Shown here: positions 1 through 8,344 of the stretch, piece by piece
Layout of the letters: each line of letters starts with the position of its first letter
Numbering within the stretch: position 1 is the stretch's first letter
From: UBA11386 sp035286785
GTDB taxonomy: Bacteria; Planctomycetota; Planctomycetia; Pirellulales; Thermoguttaceae
NCBI GenBank assembly: GCA_035286785.1
Contig: DATECS010000440.1
Location: forward strand, 1-17,780
Reading direction: 5' to 3'
DNA length: 17,780 nucleotides
Position numbers and translations under genes: made by a program
Notes under the pieces: model-generated
Databases searched by the model: none
What the model was told of the DNA's origin: nothing
Seen by the model: only the letters and a program-made list of their open reading frames with translations

Positions 1-2029
1 CGGCCGCGGTGGTCAAGCCGAGACCGTTGCCGATCTTGGCGGTCGCCGCGACGGGCCGTCGGAAAACGTCCGGCTGGCAGGCTTCGAAGGACGACGTGTC
101 GTCATAACCAAATCCGACGACTTCCATGCTTGCGCGCGGCAGTTCCATGAGGAAGGAGCTGGGAATCGTCTGGCCGCGCCGCCCGCGGTAATCGCGGTCC
201 TGGGCCAGGCTGATCTGGAGTTCCTCTTGCGCGCGGGTGATGCCGACGAACATCAGCCGGCGTTCTTCTTCGAGTTGCTCGGGCCGTTCGCGGCTTCGTT
301 CGTGGGGCAATAGGCCCTCTTCGGCGGCGACGATGAACACGGCCGGAAATTCCAGGCCCTTCGAGGCGTGCAGCGTCATAAGCGTTACGCGGTCGGCCTC
401 GCCTTCCCAGTCGTCGGTGTCGTTGACCAGCGCGGTTTCTTCGAGAAACGCTTCAAGACCGCCGCCGCTGGGATGCCGTTCGTCGAAATCCCGTCCGACC
501 GAGAGCAATTCGTCGATGTTGGCCAGACGTTGCTGGTCCTCCTCCATGTCGGATTGTTCCCATTGGGCGCGGCAGCCGGACTCCGCCAGCACATGGCCCA
601 GCAATTCCTCGATCGGCGCCGCGGACAGTGGGACTAACCGATCGAACAGGGCGACGAAGCCGCCGATCGACTTCGCGCCACGGCCCGAGATGACCTTGCC
701 CGAGGGGGCATTGCGGGCCGCTTCAAGCAGCGTCATGCCCTGGCGACGGGCATGGTCGGCCAATCGCTCCAGGGTCGTTTTGCCGATGCCCCGTGCCGGC
801 GTGTTGATCACGCGCAACAAAGCCATGTCGTTCGCCGGATTGGCGATCAATTGAAGATAGGCCACGACGTCCTTGATTTCCTTGCGGGCGAAAAATTCGA
901 GTCCGTGGATCATTTGAAACGCGATGTTGCGTTCGGCCAGGGCTCGCTCGAACGGAACCGACAAGGCGTTGACGCGATAGAAAATGGCGCAATCGCGGGC
1001 CCGACGGCGACCGGATTGGATTTGTTCGGCGATCCGGGCGACAACCCCGGCGGCCTCGTCCTTATGAGTGTTGTATCGGACGAGGCGAACGGCGGCGCCG
1101 TCATCGTTTTCGGTGTAGAGATCCTTGGGCTTGCGGCGGAGGTTGTGCGAGATCAACTCGGCGGCCGCCTCAAGGATGCGTTTGGTGCTGCGGTAGTTGC
1201 GTTCGAGGCGAACCACGCGGACGTTGGGAAAATCGCGGTCGAAATCGAGGATGTTGCGCAGATTCGCGCCGCGCCAGCCGTAGATCGCCTGGTCCGGGTC
1301 GCCGGTCACGGCCAGGTTGGGATGATCGACCGACAGGGCGCGGACGATCGTGTATTGAGCCAGATTGGTGTCCTGGTACTCGTCCACGAGGATGTAGCGA
1401 AAACGCTCGTCGAGCCGCTGGCGAATTTCTGGGTTTTCACGGAGCAACGTGGTGACGTGCATCAGCAGGTCGTCGAAGTCGACCGCGTTGCACTTGGCCA
1501 GGAGTTCCTGATAGGCCGGATAGGCTTGCTCGACGATGCCGCCCAAAAAGTTACCCGACTGGGCCCGGTATTGGTCGGGCCCGATCAGATTGTTTTTCGC
1601 CCAGCTTATGGCCGAGGCGATGGTCTCGGGCGGAGCGGTCGAGCGGTCGAGATGGTGCTGGGCGAGCACTCTTCTCAGAGTTTTGCGGCTATCGTCCGTG
1701 TCGTATATTGTGTAATTTTCCTGAATGCCCACAATTGTCGCATATTGCCTCAGCAGCCGTGCGCAAAAGCGATGGAAGGTGCTGACCCAGACGGATTCGT
1801 CCGGAACAAGGCGGCCGAGTCGGGACTTCATCTCGTCGGCCGCCTTGTTCGTAAAGGTCAATGCGAGGACTTCGCCTGCTCGTATCCCCTGGGCGAGAAG
1901 ATAAGCGACGCGATGGGTAACAACCCGCGTTTTTCCGCTGCCCGGCCCGGCCAAAACCAACAGCGGCCCCTCGACATGGCAGACGGCGTCGCGTTGTGCG
2001 GGAGTGAGTCCGTCGAGCAGATGATTCAA
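1..2029 (-). CDS. pcrA: UvrD/PcrA-type ATP-dependent DNA helicase, 3' end outside window
   Basis: This is a superfamily 1A 3'-5' DNA helicase of the kind used in nucleotide excision and mismatch repair and in clearing RecA or stalled forks. 676 codons are present and the frame is still open at position 1; family members are usually about 720-780 residues, so a short C-terminal tail is missing. Helicase motifs appear in order: Q-motif (LTPAQRDAV, residues 8-16), Walker A AGPGSGKT (27-34), motif Ia LTFTNKAADEM (57-67), Walker B DEYQDT (216-221), motif III GDPDQAIYGWRGA (243-255), LERNYRS, then TLHASKGLEFP and the VGITRA arginine-finger motif near residue 593. The start is TTG at 2029. It has GAGG eight bases upstream, and an in-frame stop lies a few codons further up with no ATG or GTG between. 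The family is certain; PcrA versus UvrD versus Rep naming is not. Confidence 0.95.
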   Translation of the reverse strand, partial: MNHLLDGLTPAQRDAVCHVEGPLLVLAGPGSGKTRVVTHRVAYLLAQGIRAGEVLALTFTNKAADEMKSRLGRLVPDESVWVSTFHRFCARLLRQYATIVGIQENYTIYDTDDSRKTLRRVLAQHHLDRSTAPPETIASAISWAKNNLIGPDQYRAQSGNFLGGIVEQAYPAYQELLAKCNAVDFDDLLMHVTTLLRENPEIRQRLDERFRYILVDEYQDTNLAQYTIVRALSVDHPNLAVTGDPDQAIYGWRGANLRNILDFDRDFPNVRVVRLERNYRSTKRILEAAAELISHNLRRKPKDLYTENDDGAAVRLVRYNTHKDEAAGVVARIAEQIQSGRRRARDCAIFYRVNALSVPFERALAERNIAFQMIHGLEFFARKEIKDVVAYLQLIANPANDMALLRVINTPARGIGKTTLERLADHARRQGMTLLEAARNAPSGKVISGRGAKSIGGFVALFDRLVPLSAAPIEELLGHVLAESGCRAQWEQSDMEEDQQRLANIDELLSVGRDFDERHPSGGGLEAFLEETALVNDTDDWEGEADRVTLMTLHASKGLEFPAVFIVAAEEGLLPHERSRERPEQLEEERRLMFVGITRAQEELQISLAQDRDYRGRRGQTIPSSFLMELPRASMEVVGFGYDDTSSFEACQPDVFRRPVAATAKIGNGLGLTTAA

Positions 2030-2063
2030 GTGACAATCCTCAAGAGCGGCCGTATGAAATCAG

Positions 2064-2124
2064 GTAGGGTGGGCACCGCCCACCATTGGATGTCTCGTTC
2101 TTTGGTGGGCGGTGCCCACCCTAC
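2064..2124. repeat. REP-like compound palindrome, 22-bp arms
   Basis: Two perfect 22-bp inverted arms (2064-2085 and 2103-2124) flank a 17-bp loop. Each arm is itself a near-palindrome, with GGTGGGC and GCCCACC around three bases, so the unit can fold as one long stem or as two small hairpins. This is the architecture of REP/BIME-type repeats. Elements built on the words GGTGGGCACC and GGTGCCCACC are, to my recollection, common in planctomycete genomes. It lies 35 bp upstream of the helicase start. Confidence 0.75.
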
Positions 2125-2170
2125 GGCTCTGTTCGTCGTTTTCGCCCCACCAGTGCCAGGCCCTACGGAT

Positions 2171-2241
2171 GGTGGGGCGATCGAAGCTCGGCCAGGTTGA
2201 TTGGGTTTGGATCCATTTTCGCTCGCATCGATCGCCCCACC
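2171..2241. repeat. Inverted repeat, 14-bp arms
   Basis: GGTGGGGCGATCGA at 2171-2184 is repeated exactly, inverted, at 2228-2241, with 43 bp between. The arms share the GGTGGG word with the repeat just to the left but are otherwise different, so this is a second, probably separate, palindromic repeat in the same gap. A mobile or REP-like origin is inferred from the form only. Confidence 0.6.
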
Positions 2242-2392
2242 CTATGGGTAAACCATGAAGTATACGGACCGTGGGCCGGTTGTGCGAGTGTCCTGGGGAG
2301 GGGTGGGCTCCCACACGACGTTTTCGACCGCTTACGAGAAACTCTGTCGAATGTACTGTCCGCGCCCCCTACTTTGCCTTCGGAAAATCTGT

Positions 2393-2398
2393 TATATT
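2393..2398 (+). promoter_or_regulatory. Possible -10 box for the alpha-CTD-like gene
   Basis: TATATT lies about 90 bp upstream of the ATG at 2487 in a locally AT-richer stretch. No convincing -35 box is found 16-18 bp upstream; the nearby TTGCCT at 2374 is only 13 bp away. The site is therefore weakly supported. Confidence 0.3.
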
Positions 2399-2486
2399 GC
2401 CGCCTTGTTGAGGTCCGGAACCGGGATCCGTCGGGTCTCGGGCGGACGGTAAATTCAGGAACGGAAACTATTGGGAGGGACCCCCG

Positions 2487-2756
2487 ATGGCGGTGACACG
2501 CATTCCGATCAACACAAAGGGCAACGAGGAGGACGATCTTCGCTCCAAACTCGATATGAGTACGGCGGAGATCGGACTTTCGGTTCGCACGACCAACTGC
2601 CTCGAGGAACGAGGCATCTTCACGGTCCAGGACTTGTTGAATTGCAGCCGAGAGGATCTGCTGGCCATTTCCAATTTCGGCGAAAAGACCCTGGAGGAAG
2701 TTTACAAGGCCTTGGAAGGAATCGACTTCTACCGAGGGTCTCGCCGGCCCGAGTGA
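2487..2756 (+). CDS. Stand-alone RNA polymerase alpha C-terminal-domain-like protein
   Basis: This 89-residue protein is almost entirely an RNA polymerase alpha-CTD fold. Residues 28-80 align by eye with the helix-hairpin-helix alpha-CTD, from EIGLSVRTTNCL to NFGEKTLEEVYKAL. The residues that contact DNA minor groove or UP elements in E. coli alpha appear kept: R34 (R265), N37 (N268), C38 (C269), G66 (G296) and K68 (K298), with T69 in place of S299. There is no alpha N-terminal domain, so it cannot assemble polymerase as RpoA does; a DNA-binding or transcription-modulating role is inferred. The start ATG has GGGAGGG about seven bases upstream. The gene begins a rightward run, 46 bp before the membrane protein gene. 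The 25-residue N-terminal segment is polar and probably flexible. Confidence 0.85.
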   Translation: MAVTRIPINTKGNEEDDLRSKLDMSTAEIGLSVRTTNCLEERGIFTVQDLLNCSREDLLAISNFGEKTLEEVYKALEGIDFYRGSRRPE

Positions 2757-2802
2757 CGCACCCGGCGCCGGCGCATCGGCGGACATCGGTGGAGAACGCG
2801 GA

Positions 2803-4098
2803 TTGAGTCGCAGCTTCCGAATTTACCAGAAGAAGCGAGGAAATCGCCGCACGGGCTCGGGCTCGCTGGCCAAGCTGGGCGAAGCGATCTTCTTCGGGGT
2901 GTTCTTCCTCGCCGGTTGCGCCGGGCTGGTCACGATGGTGGCCACGCTCGTTCTGCCTGAATGGCGAGTCAACAATGAATTCGTCGAGACGACGTGCGTC
3001 GTTCGCGGCAAACTGCTGGCGGTCGAACGGCGCGACGACGCCGTCGTGTATCGCCCGCTGATCGCCATCGACTATCGCGTCAACGGAAAACCCTGTTCCG
3101 CGAAAACCTACGACGTCTGCGGCAGCGACTCGTCGGACCGCGAAACGCAACAGGCGGTGATCGACCGGTTCGACGTCGGCAAAAAATACCCCTGCTGGTA
3201 TGATCCCCGCGATCCGGCTACCGTGGTCCTTGTGCGAGGCTATCGCTGGATGACGGGACTGCTGCTCGTTATCCCCCTCTCGCTGATGCTCATCGGAGGC
3301 GGCGGGTTTCTCTATCGCGCATGGCACTGGGGTAAGTCGGCCGAGCATCGCGCGGCCATCGGCGCCGGCCCCAATCTATTGCGCGGCGCCGGCGCCGGCG
3401 GGCACGACCCCTTTCCCACCGTCCCGCCCCCCGGCAACATGACCAATAGCCCGGGCACGACGCTTCGGTTTCGGCTGCCGATTCACCGGTCGGCGACGGC
3501 GGGACTTTTCGGGCTCGCGGTCGTCTGCGTCTTCTGGAACGTGGTGATGGCCTTCCTGACGCTGGATGTCGTCAACCGTTTCCTGAAGGGAACCCCCAAT
3601 TGGATCGAGACCGGCGTCGTCGCGCCGCTGGCCTTGGCCGGCTTGGCGTTGGTTTACGTGTTCTTTCGCCAGTTGCTGATCGCCACCGGCATCGGACCTA
3701 CCTTGGTCGAAATCTCCGATCTGCCGCTTTATCCGGGCGGAACGTACGACCTGTTCGCGTCGCAGGCCGGCCGCTTGCGGCTGCGGTCGATCGAGTTGTC
3801 GCTGGTCGCAACCGAAGAAGTGCGATATCGCCAGGGCACCGACACCCGGACCGAGACCCGCTGCGTGCATCGCGAGTCGTTGTCTCGCCGCGAAAACGTC
3901 GAAATTCGCGGCGGCAATCCGTTGGAATTGCGATGTTCGCTCGAAGTGCCCCGGGGAATCATGCACTCGTTCCAATCGCGGAACAACTCATTGAGCTGGA
4001 GCCTGGTCGTCGAGGGCAAGGCCGCCGGTTGGCCCGATTATCGTCGGGCGTTTTCCATCGTCATTTTTCCCGACGGTTCGGAGAACCACGCGCCATGA
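2803..4098 (+). CDS. DUF3592-type membrane protein with arrestin-like C-terminal region
   Basis: A 431-residue inner-membrane protein of unknown function. Residues 30-170 look like a DUF3592 unit: a membrane segment (about 29-51), an extracytoplasmic beta domain with the typical VRGKLLAVE, YRPLIAIDYRVNGK and YDPRDPATVVL stretches, and a second membrane segment (151-171). A Pro/Gly-rich linker follows, then two more membrane segments (233-253 and 272-292). The last 130 residues are beta-rich, with LPLYPGGTYDL and LRCSLEVPRG, resembling an arrestin-like sandwich and the next small protein. The start is TTG at 2803 with GGAG eight bases upstream; this is inferred from the ribosome binding site. 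The stop overlaps the next start as ATGA, so translation is probably coupled. The DUF3592 call is from pattern recognition, without a search. Confidence 0.8.
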   Translation: MSRSFRIYQKKRGNRRTGSGSLAKLGEAIFFGVFFLAGCAGLVTMVATLVLPEWRVNNEFVETTCVVRGKLLAVERRDDAVVYRPLIAIDYRVNGKPCSAKTYDVCGSDSSDRETQQAVIDRFDVGKKYPCWYDPRDPATVVLVRGYRWMTGLLLVIPLSLMLIGGGGFLYRAWHWGKSAEHRAAIGAGPNLLRGAGAGGHDPFPTVPPPGNMTNSPGTTLRFRLPIHRSATAGLFGLAVVCVFWNVVMAFLTLDVVNRFLKGTPNWIETGVVAPLALAGLALVYVFFRQLLIATGIGPTLVEISDLPLYPGGTYDLFASQAGRLRLRSIELSLVATEEVRYRQGTDTRTETRCVHRESLSRRENVEIRGGNPLELRCSLEVPRGIMHSFQSRNNSLSWSLVVEGKAAGWPDYRRAFSIVIFPDGSENHAP

Positions 4099-4496
4099 AC
4101 GAGCCGCTGGTCAACATTCGTTTCGACGGCAATGGACGGGCCTACGCGCCGGGCGAGATCCTCTCGGGCGAATACCGGCTCGAATCGTTCACGTTCGGCC
4201 ACGTCCGCTCGATCGAAATCTCGGTGCTGTGGTACACCGAGGGAAAAGGCGACGAGGACATGGCGGTCCACGAGTTCCAACGGCTCTCGGCCGACAACGG
4301 TGATTGGATCGACCCCAGCCGCCCGGGACGATTCAGCGTCGTCCTGCCGAACAGCCCCTTGAGCTACGACGGCGCCATCCTGAAAATCCGCTGGTGCGTT
4401 CGGGTGCGCGTCTTTCCCCGCAAAGGGAAGCAGGTCGTCGGTCAGCGGGTCTTCACGCTCGGCACGGTTCAGCCCGTCGAATCGGTGACGCCGTGA
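4095..4496 (+). CDS. Small arrestin-like beta-sandwich protein, function unknown
   Basis: A 133-residue soluble protein without signal peptide or membrane segment. The sequence is all-beta in character. The pattern VNIRFDGNGRAYAPGEILSG, then RSIEISVLWYTEGKGDED, then a proline-rich turn before SYDGAILKIRWCVRVRVF, is what arrestin-like or Spo0M-like sandwich domains show, and it resembles the C-terminal part of the preceding membrane protein. The ATG at 4095 overlaps the previous stop by four bases, and its own stop overlaps the next GTG start by four bases, so it sits in the middle of a tightly coupled three-gene unit. A scaffold or adaptor role between the membrane protein and the ATPase is inference only. 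Confidence 0.75.
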   Translation: MNEPLVNIRFDGNGRAYAPGEILSGEYRLESFTFGHVRSIEISVLWYTEGKGDEDMAVHEFQRLSADNGDWIDPSRPGRFSVVLPNSPLSYDGAILKIRWCVRVRVFPRKGKQVVGQRVFTLGTVQPVESVTP

Positions 4497-5119
4497 ACGC
4501 CTCTCCTTCAGCCGCCGACGGGGGTAATCCATTTTCGACGCGCTACGTGCGGCCCGGGGCAATTCCGTATCTCTTTCCACCGGGCGAAAACGTTTCGAGC
4601 GTGGTGGGCCGTCTGGCGGCGAACGGCTGGCGGGGCCAGATCGTGGGACCGCACGGCGCCGGTAAATCGACGTTGCTGGCCGCAATGCTGCCGGCGATCG
4701 AAGCGACCGGAAGGCTGGTGGTGCTTGTCGAGTTGCACGACGGGGAACGTCGATTGCCCGAATTAAAAAAGGAGACATTCTACTTTTTTGAAAAAGTAGA
4801 ATGTCCCCTTTTTTCAAGGGTGCTGGTGATCGACGGATACGAACAATTGCCCTGGTGGCGACGGTGGTGCTTGAAGCGGCAATGTCGGCGACGGGGCATG
4901 GGATTGCTCGTCACGTCGCACCATTCGGTCGGGTTGCCGCTGGTATTCCGCGTCGAGGTGGACGCGGAGTCGGCACGTCGCGTCGTTGCGAAGTTGCTCG
5001 CCGGACGGCCGATAATCCTTACGGAACAGGACGTCGATCGTTCCCTTGCGCGTCACGGCCGGAATCTTCGCGAGACCCTCTTCGAACTTTACGATCTCTT
5101 CGAGCAACGGTCCAAGTGA
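4493..5119 (+). CDS. P-loop ATPase with in-frame palindromic repeat insertion
   Basis: A 208-residue nucleotide-binding protein. Walker A is GPHGAGKST (residues 52-60), strand 2 is LVVLVELHDG (75-84), the Walker B-like strand is VLVIDGYEQL (110-119, D114), and GLLVTSHHS (137-145) looks like a sensor strand. The fold is that of a small ABC/AAA-like P-loop domain; the specific family is not recognised. The start is GTG at 4493, overlapping the previous stop as GTGA, with AGCCCG-type sequence but no strong Shine-Dalgarno, fitting translational coupling. Residues 92-107 (KKETFYFFEKVECPLF) are encoded by a near-perfect DNA palindrome between strand 2 and Walker B, and are very unlike the Arg/Leu-rich surroundings. 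Despite the insertion the frame is intact, so the protein is probably still made. Confidence 0.8.
   Translation: MNASPSAADGGNPFSTRYVRPGAIPYLFPPGENVSSVVGRLAANGWRGQIVGPHGAGKSTLLAAMLPAIEATGRLVVLVELHDGERRLPELKKETFYFFEKVECPLFSRVLVIDGYEQLPWWRRWCLKRQCRRRGMGLLVTSHHSVGLPLVFRVEVDAESARRVVAKLLAGRPIILTEQDVDRSLARHGRNLRETLFELYDLFEQRSK
4765..4814. repeat. 50-bp palindromic repeat inside the ATPase gene
   Basis: Arms 4765-4788 and 4791-4814 are 24 bp each with one mismatch (A4773 against C4806) and a 2-bp loop. The AT-rich word GACATTCTACTTTTT stands out sharply from the GC-rich gene around it. It keeps the reading frame. The same word, as I recall, occurs as a dispersed palindrome in planctomycete genomes. 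It can form a long hairpin in the mRNA. Confidence 0.8.
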
Positions 5120-5299
5120 GTCTCATTCGTGGGGGTGTGATTGGCGAATGGGGACACCGCCGCGCCATGCACGCATGGGTGGCGGGCGGATTGGTTTTCA
5201 ACTCGCGGGCATGCGCAACATGGTGGCGTACGATATCACCCCGCGGTAAAATACTCCCATCGCCCCCCTCCCCGTGTTGAATGAAAAAAGGAGACCGTG

Positions 5300-8287
5300 A
5301 TGCACCGGGTTTTGACGCTTGGTTGTCTTCTAGGCGTGACCTTGGCGTTCGCTTCGCTCGCCGAGCAAGACGCCACCGCCAAATCGCCCGGCGGTAAGGC
5401 TACCGTGAAAAACTCACGGATTCGGGTCGAGTTCGATCTCGGCCGCGGGACGTATGATGCGATCGATCTCCGGAACCCGACCCGCGGGTTTCGCGATGCG
5501 TTCTTTCAAATCGGCGAATGGTCGTCGTCCCAAGCGGGTCTGACGCGGCGGGCGACGATTCGGCCCCTCGTCGATTCGCTTGGCAAGGGGGAATCGCTCT
5601 CGGTCGAGTGCCGCGGCGAAGGACGTCCAACCCTGCTGCTGGAAATTTCACTCCACGACAATGAAAGCTACCTCGTGCTTCGCGCGGGAATCGAGAACGT
5701 CGCCGGCAAACCAGTGCGGATCAAGAATTTACAGCCACTCGCCTTTGCCCGGGCGTTTCCCGAGGTCCGCGAAATGCATCGCGCCAAAACGCTCAACGGC
5801 GAAGGCGGCGGGCGGGACACGTCGGTGCATAACGGCTTTGCGCGACTCAGCTCGAACAACGTTCTGGCCACCTTCCGCGACGGCGCCCAACGGCGGAGCG
5901 TCGTGATTGGCGGGTTGACCTATCACGATTGGATGAAATCGGCCGGCGCGTGGCCCACCTCGGAAATTCCCTCGCTCAACGCAATGCGGCGGAGAGAACT
6001 GGCCCAGCGTATCGCCGCGGCGGGCGGGACGCTGTCGGCCTATCTCGATTGCGGTTCGAGGAGTGTGGCAGGAACCGCGGCCGGCCCGCGGCTTCGCGTC
6101 GCGCGGGGCAAGCCGTACGATTTCGCGAGCGTTTTCGCCGCCCCCTGCTACAACACGGTCGCCTTCGACGCGAAGCAAGTCGAGATCGACACGACGGGCC
6201 TCGATCCGAACAAGCATTATTCGATCGGTTTTTCCTGGTGGGACTACACGTTCGACGGCCGAGTTCAGTCGGTCTATCTCGCGTCGGACGGCAACGGTCA
6301 CGCGAGTGTCCCACTTTTGGAAAAGGCCTCGCTCCCGGCCTACGCAATGGTCCGCGAGCAATTGCCGGTCGAGAAGACCTACGCCGTGGCGCCGTCGCTT
6401 TACGCAAACGGAAAGTCGAAGATTCTTTTCCAGTTCGATTCCGCGCGGCTGCCCGGCTCGAACGCGGTGGTGAGTGACGTGTGGTTGGTCGAGGGACCGG
6501 TGGATTTGGCCGCGAAAATGGTTTCGTCGGACCTGCGGATTCCCGACAAAACCGAAAAAGAGCTTTATCTTCACGCACGGGCCGACGATCCCGTCGGACG
6601 GCGGGTGGACCCCGGCGAACGTTATCTGCCCGACGACCGGTTTTACGTCGATCTCTCGACGGACGATCCGTTCGAGGCGGCGGAAAAATATGGTCTGGCC
6701 GTCCGGACGGCGCAGCAGGCCGCGCCCAATCCCTACACGTTTCCCACGATTTGCTCGTGGTACGCGGGCGTGACCTTCGAGCCCGGCGCGCAGAACCACC
6801 CGGAAAAAAGCCACTATGGCATCGCCACTACGTCGGGCCACGTCGCCGAGATGGATTTCATCCACACGACGGGGTTCCTTAACTATTCAACGGTCGCGCT
6901 GCGTCTGGTGCCCGACAACTACACCCCGAACAATCCGCAGGGATGGTGGGACGACCGGCACTGGCAAGAACAGGGTTTTTACACGAAACCCTACGAGACG
7001 TCGGAGAAATGGGGTCGCGCGGTGCGGGAGCGCGGCGGTTTGGCGATTACGTATTTCCAGTCGGACCGCGTGTCGGCCGATTTCCGCCAGACACATCCCG
7101 AGATGCTTCTGTCGGGCCATCGCACGCTCGATTACACGAAGCCCGAAGTCCAGCGCCACATGGCGGCCGTCTACGCCGCGCTGCGCGGCAACGTGTCGGG
7201 CATGATGTTCGACTATTGCGACGAGTTCTGGTGTTTCAATCTCGCGCCCGGTGGATTTTACGACGCTCGGGCGACGGCCGCCTCGGTCTATCGGCTCATG
7301 TTCCAGTTGGCCAAGACGGGACTCGGCCCACGCTCGTGGATCCACGAGCGGCCCGTTTACAATCCGGGCTCGGACGCGGCCGTGGGGCTTATCGACTCGC
7401 AACGCACCTCCGGCGACACGGCGGCCATTTCGCCGGGGCTCATCGCGCGGAGCGGGTTGCGGTGGTATAAGAATCGAGTGCTGTTCGCCTATGACATGGA
7501 CAGCAAGAGTCTGTTGGACGCGTGGAAACAGACGTCGCCTGGAAGCACCGACCGCGACGGCCGGCGGATGATGTTGACCATGTCCTACGTGACGGCCAGC
7601 CGGTTGCTCATGGCCACCTCGTTCCGCGATCTGTCGCGCGAGGCGATTCATGACCTGTCGCGAGTCTTTCCGTTCCATTCGGAACCGAAGAGCGCGCGGC
7701 CGCTGGACGCTTTCACGACAGCCGGGCCGCCGACCGTTTACGACTTTGCCGTGACGCCCGACTGGCGCCAGCTCACGCTGTTGAATACGGACGGGGTCCG
7801 CGAGACTACGTTGACGGTCGCCTTGAGCGGCGAGCAGGCGGACGGCGCGATGGGGCTCGATCCCAAGGCGGAGTATTACGTGTATGACTTCTGGAACGAC
7901 ACGTTTGTCGGCCGCGTCGCCGGCGGCGGCAAGCTACGGCAGACCCTCCGGCCGGGCGAGGCGCGGATGCTGTCGGTCCACCGGGTCGAGCCGCGTCCGC
8001 AATTTCTCTCGACCAACCGGCACGTCATGCAGGGCTACCTGGACATGGTCGCCCGCCCGCAGTGGGACGCGGACAATCGCGAGCTGCGCGGCACGTCGAA
8101 AATCGTCGGCAGCGAGCCGTATCAGGTGATTCTGGCCGCCAACGGGCACCAAGCCGTCACCGCGTGGACCGATGGGACCGAGGCGCAAGTTGAGTCAATC
8201 GCCGGTCATAAGGGTCTTCTGCGGTTGACGATCGAGAGCCGCGAGAACGCGGACGTGACGTGGACGGTGGAATTCACAGGGCCGTGA
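5300..8287 (+). CDS. Secreted GH36/GH27-like glycoside hydrolase (alpha-galactosidase type)
   Basis: A 995-residue exported enzyme. Residues 1-22 form a signal peptide (HRVLTLGCLLGVTLAFASLA). Residues about 30-200 are a beta-rich region with LHDNESYLVLRAGIENVAG, as in the N-terminal sandwich of GH36. A second beta region carries NKHYSIGFSWWDYTFDGRV (about 290-430). A TIM-barrel-like part follows (about 480-800), holding MMFDYCDEFW (635-644) and QRTSGD (701-706). By comparison with the family, D638 or D641 would be the nucleophile and D706 in the RxSxD-like motif the acid/base. The C-terminal part (about 815-995) is again beta. ATG at 5300 is preferred over GTG at 5297 because GGAG at 5290-5293 is then six bases away. 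The substrate cannot be read from sequence; family assignment is by motif only. Confidence 0.75.
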   Translation: MHRVLTLGCLLGVTLAFASLAEQDATAKSPGGKATVKNSRIRVEFDLGRGTYDAIDLRNPTRGFRDAFFQIGEWSSSQAGLTRRATIRPLVDSLGKGESLSVECRGEGRPTLLLEISLHDNESYLVLRAGIENVAGKPVRIKNLQPLAFARAFPEVREMHRAKTLNGEGGGRDTSVHNGFARLSSNNVLATFRDGAQRRSVVIGGLTYHDWMKSAGAWPTSEIPSLNAMRRRELAQRIAAAGGTLSAYLDCGSRSVAGTAAGPRLRVARGKPYDFASVFAAPCYNTVAFDAKQVEIDTTGLDPNKHYSIGFSWWDYTFDGRVQSVYLASDGNGHASVPLLEKASLPAYAMVREQLPVEKTYAVAPSLYANGKSKILFQFDSARLPGSNAVVSDVWLVEGPVDLAAKMVSSDLRIPDKTEKELYLHARADDPVGRRVDPGERYLPDDRFYVDLSTDDPFEAAEKYGLAVRTAQQAAPNPYTFPTICSWYAGVTFEPGAQNHPEKSHYGIATTSGHVAEMDFIHTTGFLNYSTVALRLVPDNYTPNNPQGWWDDRHWQEQGFYTKPYETSEKWGRAVRERGGLAITYFQSDRVSADFRQTHPEMLLSGHRTLDYTKPEVQRHMAAVYAALRGNVSGMMFDYCDEFWCFNLAPGGFYDARATAASVYRLMFQLAKTGLGPRSWIHERPVYNPGSDAAVGLIDSQRTSGDTAAISPGLIARSGLRWYKNRVLFAYDMDSKSLLDAWKQTSPGSTDRDGRRMMLTMSYVTASRLLMATSFRDLSREAIHDLSRVFPFHSEPKSARPLDAFTTAGPPTVYDFAVTPDWRQLTLLNTDGVRETTLTVALSGEQADGAMGLDPKAEYYVYDFWNDTFVGRVAGGGKLRQTLRPGEARMLSVHRVEPRPQFLSTNRHVMQGYLDMVARPQWDADNRELRGTSKIVGSEPYQVILAANGHQAVTAWTDGTEAQVESIAGHKGLLRLTIESRENADVTWTVEFTGP

Positions 8288-8344
8288 GTGGCGCGGTGAA
8301 ACGAGTTTGTTTAGTCATTAACACAACGGAAGGACCATTGAATC

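Larger units (their letters stand above)
2030..2486. other. Gap between divergent helicase and alpha-CTD-like genes
   Basis: These 457 bases carry no gene I can support. They hold two palindromic repeats (2064-2124 and 2171-2241) and, just before the rightward gene, a more AT-rich stretch with a TATATT box. Both divergent genes must be started from here or from inside the repeats. Open frames crossing the gap are accidental and lack similarity to known proteins. Confidence 0.7.

Noticed and set aside
752..2200. Long plus-strand open frame of 482 codons
   Set aside because: It lies antisense to the helicase, whose minus-strand frame carries all the SF1 motifs in order. The plus-strand product has no recognisable domain and is a GC-rich shadow.
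5147..5190. Hairpin-like sequence around CCATGCACGCATGG in the gap before the glycosidase
   Set aside because: Only a 6-bp perfect stem is present and its extension is imperfect; too weak to list as a repeat or regulator.
5247..5252. TAAAAT as a -10 box for the glycosidase gene
   Set aside because: No acceptable -35 hexamer lies 15-19 bp upstream, so the promoter cannot be supported from sequence.
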